Both the position numbers and the translations under genes were made by a program. From the NCBI GenBank assembly GCA_019137115.1, contig JAGVSV010000124.1, positions 1-13,080 on the forward strand: a stretch of 13,080 bases of DNA, read 5' to 3'. This DNA is from Bacillota bacterium. Its GTDB lineage: Bacteria; Bacillota; Clostridia; Christensenellales; Aristaeellaceae. Under the pieces are notes generated by a model, which saw only the letters and a program-made list of their open reading frames with translations, ran no database searches and was not told the DNA's origin. Positions 1 to 5,545 of this stretch are shown piece after piece (position 1 is the first letter of the stretch; the number at the start of each line of letters is the position of its first letter).

Positions 1-192
1 GAGATCCGCAGGCGTACCCGTGTGGTGGGGAGCTTCCCGGACAGCCAGTCAGCGCTGATGTTGGTCTGTGCCCGTCTTCGGCACATCTCTGCAGGTACCT
101 GGAGCACAAGAACGTATCTGGACATGAAGAAACTATACGAGGCGGAGAAAGAGGCGCGCTTCCACGAAACTCCCGGTCAGGGCGCCCTATGA
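1..192 (+). CDS. IS256-family (Mutator-type) transposase, C-terminal fragment
   Basis: The open frame enters from the left edge and ends at TGA 190-192, giving 63 residues. It starts EIRRRTRVVGSFPD and continues with ALMLVCARLRHI, a tryptophan and YLDMKKLYE. This is the characteristic end of IS256/Mutator DDE transposases: a conserved EIRRRTRVVG.FP segment after the catalytic Glu, then a hydrophobic helix and a terminal W...YL.M motif. The DDE residues themselves are off the window. The reading frame is intact as far as seen, so the element may be active. It is convergent with hydF. Confidence 0.85.
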   Translation, partial: EIRRRTRVVGSFPDSQSALMLVCARLRHISAGTWSTRTYLDMKKLYEAEKEARFHETPGQGAL

Positions 193-197
193 GAAAG

Positions 198-245
198 CCT
201 GTGGATATGATGGACAACGCTACGCGTTGACCACATACCCACAGG
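198..245. repeat. Long imperfect inverted repeat after the transposase stop
   Basis: The left arm (198-220, beginning CCTGTGGATATG and ending GACAACGC) pairs with the right arm (224-245, beginning GCGTTGACC and ending CATACCCACAGG) around a TAC loop. About 20 base pairs form, with few mismatches. It begins six bases after the transposase stop. It has no T tract, so it is not a standard intrinsic terminator. It may be a recognition or protective structure of the IS, or a barrier to transcription leaving the element. Function is not known. Confidence 0.7.
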
Positions 246-248
246 GGG

Positions 249-1367
249 CTACGACGACGGCTGCGTTGCGACTGTAGCAACCATACCGGATTCCCTGCTC
301 AAATGTGCGAAAGATTCTTGACACAACCATTCAGAGAGGTGATCCGGGAATCCCTGGCCGCTGGTGAAGTGAAAGTCGAGCCGTGCCCCCGTGTGTCCCG
401 CGATCCATTTCGGAAGCTTTACCGTGCCGATGTCGTCGCACTGGCGGTGGTGGGTGCAGCCCTCGGCGATCAGTACACGGTCGCCGTCCCCGAGCGCGTC
501 CAGTGCGGCTACGCCCTGCGTCAGCTGGTCCAGGTCGCCCTTGAAGCGGGCGAACAACATGGAAAACGAGGTGAGGGGCACCGAATCGGGGGTATGCTGG
601 GCCACATAGGGAAAGATCTGGGAATCGGTCACCACGAGTGGGGGCGGTTTCCCCAATGCGTTCAGCGCCGCTTCATATTCCCTGTCGCGGCACACCAGCG
701 GCATCGCACCGCCGTCCAAGAGATCGCGGATCACCTGCTGCTGGGGCAGGATCAGCCGCCCCTTGGGCGCGGCGTCGTCGATGGGTACCACCAGAATGGC
801 GGTATCGCCCGGGCGCACCAGGTCACGGACGAGGGGACGCGCCGTTTGCGCGGGGCGCAGCTGGGCCAGCGCCTGCCGCAGCCGGTCCACACCTTCGCCG
901 GTCAGCGCACTCACGGGCAGCCATGTGGCGCCCCATTCCGCGGCCCGACTCCCCCATTCCCGATTCGGTGTGCCCAGATCGGCCTTGTTGAGGGCGATCA
1001 CGATGGGCTTGCCCAGCCCCTGTACCTCGCTGAGGAACCGGCGCTCCTCCCCGGTGGGCGGCATCTGGCTGTTTGCCACAAAGAGCACGATGTCGGCGCG
1101 CCGGAGCTCCCGCATCGCCCTCGACACCCGCAGCTGTCCCAGCGCCGTGTCGTCGTCCAACCCGGCTGTGTCGATCAGCACCACCGGCCCCAGCGGCAGC
1201 AGCTCCATCGCTTTTTTCACCGGATCGGTGGTGGTGCCGCTCTGCTCGGACACGATGGACACCGTCTGTCCCGTCATTGCGTTGATCAAACTGGATTTTC
1301 CCACGTTGGCCCGGCCGAAAATGGCGATGTGTGTGCGGCTGGCTTCGGGGGTTTGGTTCATGGACAC
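249..1367 (-). CDS. hydF: HydF, [FeFe]-hydrogenase maturation GTPase, 3' end truncated by an IS
   Basis: HydF is the scaffold on which the 2Fe subcluster of the H-cluster is assembled before transfer to HydA. The start is GTG at 1367, with GAGGAGG 7 nt upstream; an ATG lies two codons in. The N-terminal Era-like GTPase domain has Walker A GRANVGKSS (residues 18-26), a DTAG switch II and NKAD for guanine. The dimerisation and cluster domains follow, with C304-T-H306. Family members continue with an HCxxC motif about 50 residues on, supplying the other two [4Fe-4S] cysteines (C353 and C356 in Thermotoga). Here the family sequence stops at FPDHLSE (about residue 346), and the last 26 residues are read from IS DNA. 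Two of three cluster ligands and the C-terminus are lost, so it is probably non-functional. It overlaps hydE by 10 nt. Confidence 0.93.
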   Translation of the reverse strand: MSMNQTPEASRTHIAIFGRANVGKSSLINAMTGQTVSIVSEQSGTTTDPVKKAMELLPLGPVVLIDTAGLDDDTALGQLRVSRAMRELRRADIVLFVANSQMPPTGEERRFLSEVQGLGKPIVIALNKADLGTPNREWGSRAAEWGATWLPVSALTGEGVDRLRQALAQLRPAQTARPLVRDLVRPGDTAILVVPIDDAAPKGRLILPQQQVIRDLLDGGAMPLVCRDREYEAALNALGKPPPLVVTDSQIFPYVAQHTPDSVPLTSFSMLFARFKGDLDQLTQGVAALDALGDGDRVLIAEGCTHHRQCDDIGTVKLPKWIAGHTGARLDFHFTSGQGFPDHLSEWLCQESFAHLSRESGMVATVATQPSS

Positions 1368-2461
1368 GGTATCGCCTCCTCGGGAGAGTGGTTATGGGGG
1401 ACGATGCTTCCTATAGAAAGTACGGGGTTGATCTCTTGCCGGAAATCCTGATGATCTCCCCTGGACAGGTCGGGTTCGTAGCCGGCTGCCCGAATGGATT
1501 GCAGCATCTGTTGCAGCCCCTCCTCCGTCCCGTCGTCGATGCCGATCTTGCCGTCGTACAGCAGGTAACCGCCCCGTTGCCCGGTGGGCGTGAGGTTGGG
1601 CATCAACACGTTTGCCCCCGCGGCCAGGCCCAGCCCACGACCGTCTTGGGCCAGCGTGCCCAGGGCGGTGGTGGCGGGCAGCAGCACGCGGGGCAGCAGT
1701 ACGCGGGTGAGCGCCAGCATGGTGAGCGTCAGGGACAGGCTGCCTGGGGTTTCCCGGGCAAACGGCGTCTGAGACTGGGGCAGAAACGGCCCGATGCCCA
1801 CCATGTGAGGCTGCAGTTCCCGGAGAAACAGCAGATCCTCGGCCAATATTTCATGGGTCTGGCCGGGGCTTCCCACCATAAAGCCCGCGCCCACCTGATA
1901 CCCCAGCTCCCTCAGCCTATACAGACAGCGCTTGCGGGAAGAAAGTGTTTGCCCGGGGGGATGCAGCCGCGCGAAGTGGGTATCGTCGGCGGTCTCATGG
2001 CGCAGCAGGTAGCGGTCGGCGCCCGCTTCCTTCAGTGCGCGGAAAAGATCCGCCGGAAGCTCGCCGAGGGACAGCGTGATCGCTGCGTCGGGCATCTCCC
2101 CCTTGATCCTGGCCACCAAGAGCACCATGCGCTCTCCCTGATAGTAGGCGTCCTCGCCGCCCTGTAGCACGAAGGAACGCAGCCCGCGCCGATACCCGTC
2201 CCGTACGCAGTTCAGTATCTGGTCGGCGTCCAACCGGTAGCGCCGGATCCGGCGGTTGCTCTTCCGCAAGCCGCAGTAGTAGCAGTCCATGCGGCAGTGG
2301 CTGGAAAATTCCACCAATCCGCGAAGGATCACGTGCCGCCCATAGTGCCGGTCCCGAAACAGCGCCGCTTCCCGCAGCAGCCCCGGATCCGGCGCGTTTT
2401 GGTTGCGGGCGATCAGCGCTGCCAGTTCCGCCTTGCCCATCCTGCGAACCATATCATACAT
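1358..2461 (-). CDS. hydE: HydE, radical SAM [FeFe]-hydrogenase maturase
   Basis: HydE is a radical SAM enzyme that acts on the HydG-derived iron complex to build the bridged di-iron subcluster precursor. The protein has 367 residues. The CX3CX2C motif is C56-RMD-C60-YY-C63, followed by a TIM-barrel with VLQGGEDA (SAM-contacting GGE region), SLGEL and GFMVGSPGQT. The auxiliary CX7CX2C cluster cysteines of Thermotoga HydE are absent (the equivalent stretch around LLYDGKIGIDD has none); many HydE proteins lack them and that cluster is dispensable. About 25 residues follow the usual SRGDHQDF end and overlap the hydF ribosome site. ATG at 2461 overlaps the hydG stop by 8 nt, and ATGs at 2452 and 2440 are alternatives. 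Overlaps on both sides imply translational coupling. Confidence 0.95.
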   Translation of the reverse strand: MYDMVRRMGKAELAALIARNQNAPDPGLLREAALFRDRHYGRHVILRGLVEFSSHCRMDCYYCGLRKSNRRIRRYRLDADQILNCVRDGYRRGLRSFVLQGGEDAYYQGERMVLLVARIKGEMPDAAITLSLGELPADLFRALKEAGADRYLLRHETADDTHFARLHPPGQTLSSRKRCLYRLRELGYQVGAGFMVGSPGQTHEILAEDLLFLRELQPHMVGIGPFLPQSQTPFARETPGSLSLTLTMLALTRVLLPRVLLPATTALGTLAQDGRGLGLAAGANVLMPNLTPTGQRGGYLLYDGKIGIDDGTEEGLQQMLQSIRAAGYEPDLSRGDHQDFRQEINPVLSIGSIVPHNHSPEEAIPCP

Positions 2462-3848
2462 ACAGGTCGCGTGCGCCTGCTTTGATGGCTTCGATGTTGT
2501 GCTTGGTGGTCTCCCGCATGGCCTCGCTTTTGATGTTGGGGAGCTGCAGCGCGATCAGTCGCTCGGTCTTGCGCTTGAATTCTTCGCTGCCGTAGTCGCA
2601 GGCATACTCCTGCAGCGTCACCAACGCATTCGGCAGGCATACGTTCTTGATGTTGCCGGTCTTGGCGAGGCTCATGAACCGGTCCCCCGTCCTGCCCTTG
2701 CGGTAGCAGGCGGTGCAAAAGCTGGGCACCACGCCCTGATCCAGCAGCCAGTCGATCACTTCGGAGGCCGGGCGGTTGTCCGCCAACTCGAATTGGGTCG
2801 ACTTGTGTTCACGCTTCTGATAGCCGCCCACCTCCACCGTGGAACCGCCGCTGATCTGGGAGATGCCGATCTGAAGCAGCTTCTTTCGCATCTCCAGCGA
2901 CTCGCGGGTGGAGATGATGATGCCCGTATAGGGGACCGCGAGCCGAAGCACCGCCACCAGCTTCAGGAAATCCTCGTCGGTGGGGATGTATCGGGCTACG
3001 CCCAGGTCGGCGCCGTCGGCTTTCTGGATGCGCGGCACCGAGATCGTGTGAAAACCCACCCCGTACTCCTTTTCCAGGTGCTCGCCATGCATCATCAACG
3101 CAATCACTTCGAAGCGATAGTCATACAGACCGAACAGCACGCCCGCGCCCACGTCGTCGATGCCGCCCTGCATCGCGCGGTCAAACGCAGTCAGGTGGTA
3201 GAAATAATCCTTTTTTGGCCCCCCAGCATGCACCGCCTCGTAGGTCGGTCGGTGATAGGTTTCCTGGAACAGGATGTAGGTGCCGATGCCCGCTTCATGC
3301 AGTGCCCTGTAGTCCTCCACGGTGGTGGCGGCGATGTTCACATTGCAGCGCCGGATATCGCCGTTTTCGAATTTCATGTCGTAGATGGTCTTGAGCACAT
3401 CCAGCACGTACTCGATGGGGCAGTTGACCGGATCCTCCCCCGCCTCCACCGCCAGGCGTTTGTGGCCCATGGCCTCCAGTAGCCGCACCTCCTCGCGCAC
3501 CTCGTCCAGGGTCAGCTTCTTGCGCTCATACTTGTGGTTGCAGTTGAAGCCGCAGTACAGGCAGTTGTTCACGCAGTGGTCCGAGATGTACAGCGGCGCA
3601 AACAGCACGATGCGGTCGCCGTAGATGTGGTGTTTGATTTTATTCGCGATCTGAAAGATGCGCTGGATATGATCCGGACTATGGGTGGAGATCAGGCAGG
3701 CCACCTCCTGGTGGGTCAGCCCTTCCAACCGGTCAGCCTTGTCCAGGATGCGGGTCATCTCCTCGTCAGGGGTGCTTTTCGCGACATCCAGCAGTCCGTA
3801 AATGGAATCATGGTCGATAAAAGGCGCGTCAAATCCGTAATGCTTCAT
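2454..3848 (-). CDS. hydG: HydG, radical SAM tyrosine lyase of H-cluster assembly
   Basis: HydG cleaves L-tyrosine to p-cresol and dehydroglycine, and from the latter makes the CO and CN- of an Fe(CO)2CN synthon for the H-cluster. The protein has 464 residues, normal for the family. The radical SAM motif is C92-VNN-C96-LY-C99. The C-terminal CX2CX22C (C378-TA-C381, then C404), which holds the auxiliary cluster and dangler iron, is complete, as is the GRTGDRFMSLAK segment between. The close relative ThiH lacks this C-terminal spacing, so HydG is the right call. ATG at 3848 has GGGAGGA 6 nt upstream. It follows the small regulator by 80 nt and overlaps hydE. Confidence 0.97.
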   Translation of the reverse strand: MKHYGFDAPFIDHDSIYGLLDVAKSTPDEEMTRILDKADRLEGLTHQEVACLISTHSPDHIQRIFQIANKIKHHIYGDRIVLFAPLYISDHCVNNCLYCGFNCNHKYERKKLTLDEVREEVRLLEAMGHKRLAVEAGEDPVNCPIEYVLDVLKTIYDMKFENGDIRRCNVNIAATTVEDYRALHEAGIGTYILFQETYHRPTYEAVHAGGPKKDYFYHLTAFDRAMQGGIDDVGAGVLFGLYDYRFEVIALMMHGEHLEKEYGVGFHTISVPRIQKADGADLGVARYIPTDEDFLKLVAVLRLAVPYTGIIISTRESLEMRKKLLQIGISQISGGSTVEVGGYQKREHKSTQFELADNRPASEVIDWLLDQGVVPSFCTACYRKGRTGDRFMSLAKTGNIKNVCLPNALVTLQEYACDYGSEEFKRKTERLIALQLPNIKSEAMRETTKHNIEAIKAGARDLYV

Positions 3849-3928
3849 GGTGATTCCTCCCTTTTCAGGCTCTATGGCGATGCATTACAACGATTCACGC
3901 GCCGTGCAGATTCAGTTTTCCTGGCGGC

Positions 3929-4186
3929 TCACTCTACGCACACGCCTTCCCGCGCGATGGATGCCTTGACTGTCACGCCCGGGAGCTTGCCCAGCTTTCC
4001 GGTGAAGCTGTTGATGTGGTCCAGTTCCGCCACCACCGTGAGGGAGATCAGCGCCACACTGCCCTCAAACGGGATGCCCATGCGCCCGCGGATGATGTCG
4101 CCATAGTCCGAGACGATTTCGTTGAACTGGCGCTGTGTCTCCCTGGGGTGATCCAGGATCACGCTGATGTTTGCAGCTCGCTTCAT
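3929..4186 (-). CDS. TM1266-type ACT-like iron-only hydrogenase system regulator
   Basis: An 85-residue protein with the ferredoxin-like ACT fold pattern: a first strand (NISVILDHP), a helix (RQFNEIVSDYGDIIRGRMG), then strands (SVALISLTVVA) and a helix/loop leading to LPGVTVKASI. It matches the small TM1266 family regularly found with hydE/hydG/hydF and annotated as iron-only hydrogenase system regulator. Its biochemistry is poorly known, and ligand binding is inferred from the fold. The start is ATG 4186 with AAAGGAGG 8 nt upstream. The frame stays open to an ATG at 4363, but that extension would run through the leader terminator. It is first in the hyd operon. Confidence 0.88.
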   Translation of the reverse strand: MKRAANISVILDHPRETQRQFNEIVSDYGDIIRGRMGIPFEGSVALISLTVVAELDHINSFTGKLGKLPGVTVKASIAREGVCVE

Positions 4187-4187
4187 T

Positions 4188-4199
4188 GGAGGTTCCTCC
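4188..4199 (-). promoter_or_regulatory. Self-complementary Shine-Dalgarno of the TM1266-type gene
   Basis: The ribosome site reads GGAGGAACCTCC on the minus strand, a perfect dyad (GGAGG/CCTCC). A four-pair mini-hairpin could hide the GGAG core just upstream of ATG 4186. The stem is short and may be weak. Confidence 0.4.
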
Positions 4200-4221
4200 T
4201 TTCCTGTGGGTGTCCGGCGAT

Positions 4222-4254
4222 AAAAAATCTCTTTGGCGCGGTCGCCAAAGAGAT
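4222..4254 (-). terminator. Intrinsic terminator in the hyd leader
   Basis: On the minus strand ATCTCTTTGGCG pairs with CGCCAAAGAGAT, a stem of about 12 bp with a short loop, followed immediately by six T's. It lies between promoter and first gene of the operon, so it would cut transcription unless opened. The 5' arm octamer ATCTCTTT is repeated upstream in the leader at 4343-4350. That copy could compete for the 3' arm and act as an antiterminator. Confidence 0.8.
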
Positions 4255-4367
4255 GAAGCCGGCACGTTTCGGCATCACCTTCGGAATCAGACCGCTCTTC
4301 TTCCCTCAGGTTTGTGCTGGTGATGGACCATGTCACGCGGCGAAAGAGATCCTCGCACCGCATGAAT

Positions 4368-4414
4368 CGTTGTTCAATGGCATCATATCACAGGAGCCGG
4401 CGTTTGTCAATGGG
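4368..4414. repeat. Direct repeats around the hyd promoter, possible operators
   Basis: CGTTTGTCAATGGG at 4401-4414 and CGTTGTTCAATGGC at 4368-4381 (plus-strand orientation) agree at 11 of 14 positions. They start 33 bp apart, about three helical turns. One overlaps the -35 box and the other the predicted transcription start, so a protein bound to both would lie on one face and block RNA polymerase. The bound factor is unknown. Confidence 0.5.
4382..4410 (-). promoter_or_regulatory. Sigma-A-type promoter of the hyd operon
   Basis: On the minus strand TTGACA (4405-4410) is separated by 17 bp from TATGAT (4382-4387). The -35 box is consensus and the -10 box has one mismatch. The predicted start is about 4375. 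The promoter directs transcription into the leader, the TM1266-type gene, hydG, hydE and hydF. Confidence 0.85.
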
Positions 4415-4427
4415 CATTTTTGCGGGG

Positions 4428-4479
4428 GACCGGAGAGGCAGGGCTGCGAGGGCAGATAAGCCCTGAACCGGTCTTTTTT
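4428..4479 (+). terminator. Terminator-like hairpin in the divergent intergenic region
   Basis: On the plus strand GACCGG (4428-4433) pairs with CCGGTC (4468-4473). Inside it CAGGGCT (4439-4445) pairs with AGCCCTG (4459-4465). Six T's follow at 4474-4479. It ends five bases before the -35 box of the plus-strand promoter. No plus-strand gene precedes it, so it would stop plus-strand transcripts coming from under the hyd operon, or mark the end of a short RNA. It could also be a protein-binding dyad. Confidence 0.55.
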
Positions 4480-4483
4480 CCTG

Positions 4484-4512
4484 TTGTCAAGGGGAGGACG
4501 ATTTGATATAAT
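4484..4512 (+). promoter_or_regulatory. Sigma-A-type promoter of the XRE/kinase locus
   Basis: TTGTCA (4484-4489), a 17-bp spacer and a perfect TATAAT (4507-4512). Transcription would start near 4519, about 36 nt before ATG 4555. No equally good promoter was seen further right, so this may serve the whole co-directed gene set. Confidence 0.85.
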
Positions 4513-4554
4513 ATGCTTGTTGTCCATGGTGACCAGACGGGAGGCTGGGATGCA

Positions 4555-5454
4555 ATGCAAGAACGCCAGGATCAGGACCCGCCCCTGTCCCGCACGCGCG
4601 AGGCCGAAACCATCCTGCGGGACGCGGATGGCTACGAGGAGGGCATCGAACGCATCCGCGGCGCGCTGATGGGGGATACCATCCGGGAATATTTTGCTGC
4701 GCTGCTTGACCGCCACGGACTGACCGTCGCGGAGGCAGTGAAGCGCGCCGACCTGGACAAGGACTTTGGACGGCAGATCCTGATCGGCGAGCGCATGGCG
4801 CGGCGCGATTACTACATCCGGCTGGCCATCGGCATGGGGCTCAGTTTCCCGGAGACCCAGAGCATGCTGAATTTCGTGGGACATGGCCCGATCTACGCGG
4901 TGCGCGAACGCGACGCCGCGGTTTTGTATGCCATCCAGCGCGGCTACAACCTGATGCAAACCCAGTACCTGCTGGACGAACATGACCTGCCCGTGTTGGG
5001 CGACCCCGACCCGGAGACGGGTGGCTACAGCGATCCGCTTTCCACCCACGAGGCCGAATACCAGGTGCGCGAAGCCCAGGATTTCGGCGAGCTGCGGGAA
5101 GAGATCGGGGACTTTTTCATGCGTGCCAGTGTGAATGAATATTTTGAAACCATGCTGAGCGCGCGGGGGATGAGCCGGGCGCAGGCGCTGGAGCGCGCCG
5201 GGATCAAGCAGAGCATTGGGTTTCAACTGCTGAATGGGACCCGTACCGCCAAGAACCGCGATGTGTATGTCCGGCTGGCGCTGGCGCTCTCTCTGACGCT
5301 GGACGATACGCAGCGCATGCTGAAATTTTTGAAGAAAGGCGAGCTGTATCCGCTGAGGGAACGGGACGCGGCGCTGGTTTTCTGTCTGGCTCATGGTTAT
5401 TCCATCGAGGAGACCAACCGGCTGCTCCTGGACAACGGCCTGGGCGAATTGTGA
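4555..5454 (+). CDS. Tandem XRE-like helix-turn-helix protein
   Basis: A 299-residue soluble protein without signal peptide, made of two homologous units at about residues 41-148 and 191-299 joined by an acidic linker. The units align without large gaps: EYF..LL..(R)G, an XRE-like helix-turn-helix (around EAVKRADLDKDFGRQILIGERM's core, and ALERAGIKQSIGFQLLNGTR), RD.Y.RLA....L....TQ.ML.F, then G..Y..RERDAA......GY....T..LL. The second half of each unit is a further helical module. A DNA-binding or protein-docking regulator is likely. It is first in the plus-strand set, so it may control it. ATG 4555 has GGGAGG 10 nt upstream; an in-frame ATG at 4513 lies in the promoter, upstream of the predicted transcript start. 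Exact family name not recognised. Confidence 0.85.
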   Translation: MQERQDQDPPLSRTREAETILRDADGYEEGIERIRGALMGDTIREYFAALLDRHGLTVAEAVKRADLDKDFGRQILIGERMARRDYYIRLAIGMGLSFPETQSMLNFVGHGPIYAVRERDAAVLYAIQRGYNLMQTQYLLDEHDLPVLGDPDPETGGYSDPLSTHEAEYQVREAQDFGELREEIGDFFMRASVNEYFETMLSARGMSRAQALERAGIKQSIGFQLLNGTRTAKNRDVYVRLALALSLTLDDTQRMLKFLKKGELYPLRERDAALVFCLAHGYSIEETNRLLLDNGLGEL

Positions 5455-5545
5455 TATGTATTTTTCGGACTGTGCATTTTGCTCGCCACGACGGCCCGGG
5501 GATGGGGTAAGATGGAACCATCAAACGAAGGAAGTGAGGGGTTCC

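Larger units (their letters stand above)
1..328 (+). mobile_element. Right end of an IS256-family insertion sequence
   Basis: Only the right end of the element is in the window: the transposase 3' end, a strong dyad just after its stop, and non-coding DNA up to about 328. The right boundary is inferred from two things. The segment ending CTTGACACAACC at 317-328 resembles known IS256-family termini, which read roughly GGTAGTGTCAA inward. The HydF protein on the other strand also stops resembling its family at the codon at 330-332. The left end and target duplication lie outside the window. The element disrupts hydF and points against it. Confidence 0.75.
3887..4373. repeat. 11-nt inverted repeat pair flanking the TM1266-type gene
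   Basis: ACAACGATTCA occurs at 3887-3897, in the TM1266-hydG gap. Its exact reverse complement TGAATCGTTGT occurs at 4363-4373, at the predicted 5' end of the hyd transcript. In the minus-strand RNA the two copies are perfectly complementary, so the 5' end could pair with the intercistronic region before hydG. They could also be two copies of a protein site. Only the sequence match is seen. Confidence 0.45.
4187..4376 (-). ncRNA. Structured 5' leader of the hyd operon (putative attenuator, class unknown)
   Basis: Between the predicted start near 4375 and the first ATG lie about 190 nt of RNA with several helices. Hairpin 1 is about 4362-4338 (GCGG...CCGC). A helix CATCACC/GGTGATG then encloses an inner stem with GGAA-GA-AGA facing TCT-GA-TTCC, a symmetric tandem G.A internal loop. 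Next come an intrinsic terminator (4222-4254) and the ribosome site. This layout is typical of cis-regulatory leaders. I compared it from memory with TPP, FMN, cobalamin, SAM-I, lysine, glycine, Moco, c-di-GMP-I, ZTP, T-box and guanidine-I consensus cores and found no convincing match. The ligand or trigger is unknown. Confidence 0.55.

Noticed and set aside
201..209. TGTGGATAT as a DnaA box or origin
   Set aside because: A single imperfect match, lying inside the IS dyad, with no cluster of boxes and no origin genes nearby.
1400..1560. Auxiliary [4Fe-4S]/[2Fe-2S] cluster in the HydE C-terminus
   Set aside because: The CX7CX2C cysteines are absent in the C-terminal part. This is common in HydE and not a defect.
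303..3482. Long plus-strand open frames antisense to hydF, hydE and hydG
   Set aside because: They are shadow frames of GC-rich coding DNA: their translations show no family features, they are rich in Arg, His, Gln and Pro, and the minus-strand proteins are clear orthologs.
3929..4363. Longer start (ATG 4363) for the TM1266-type protein, adding 59 residues
   Set aside because: The extension would be translated through the leader hairpins and intrinsic terminator, lacks a ribosome site and exceeds the usual family length of about 80 residues. ATG 4186 has AAAGGAGG.
4187..4376. Assignment of the hyd leader to a known riboswitch or T-box
   Set aside because: Core sequences of the common classes, as far as I remember them, are not present; naming a class would be guesswork.
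4513..4555. Upstream start at ATG 4513 for the tandem XRE protein
   Set aside because: It begins one base after the TATAAT box, before the predicted transcription start, so it would not be in the mRNA.
5455..5545. Internal promoter before the 161-residue secreted protein
   Set aside because: TTGTGA and TAAGAT-like boxes occur but not with 16-18 bp spacing, so the region offers no convincing promoter.
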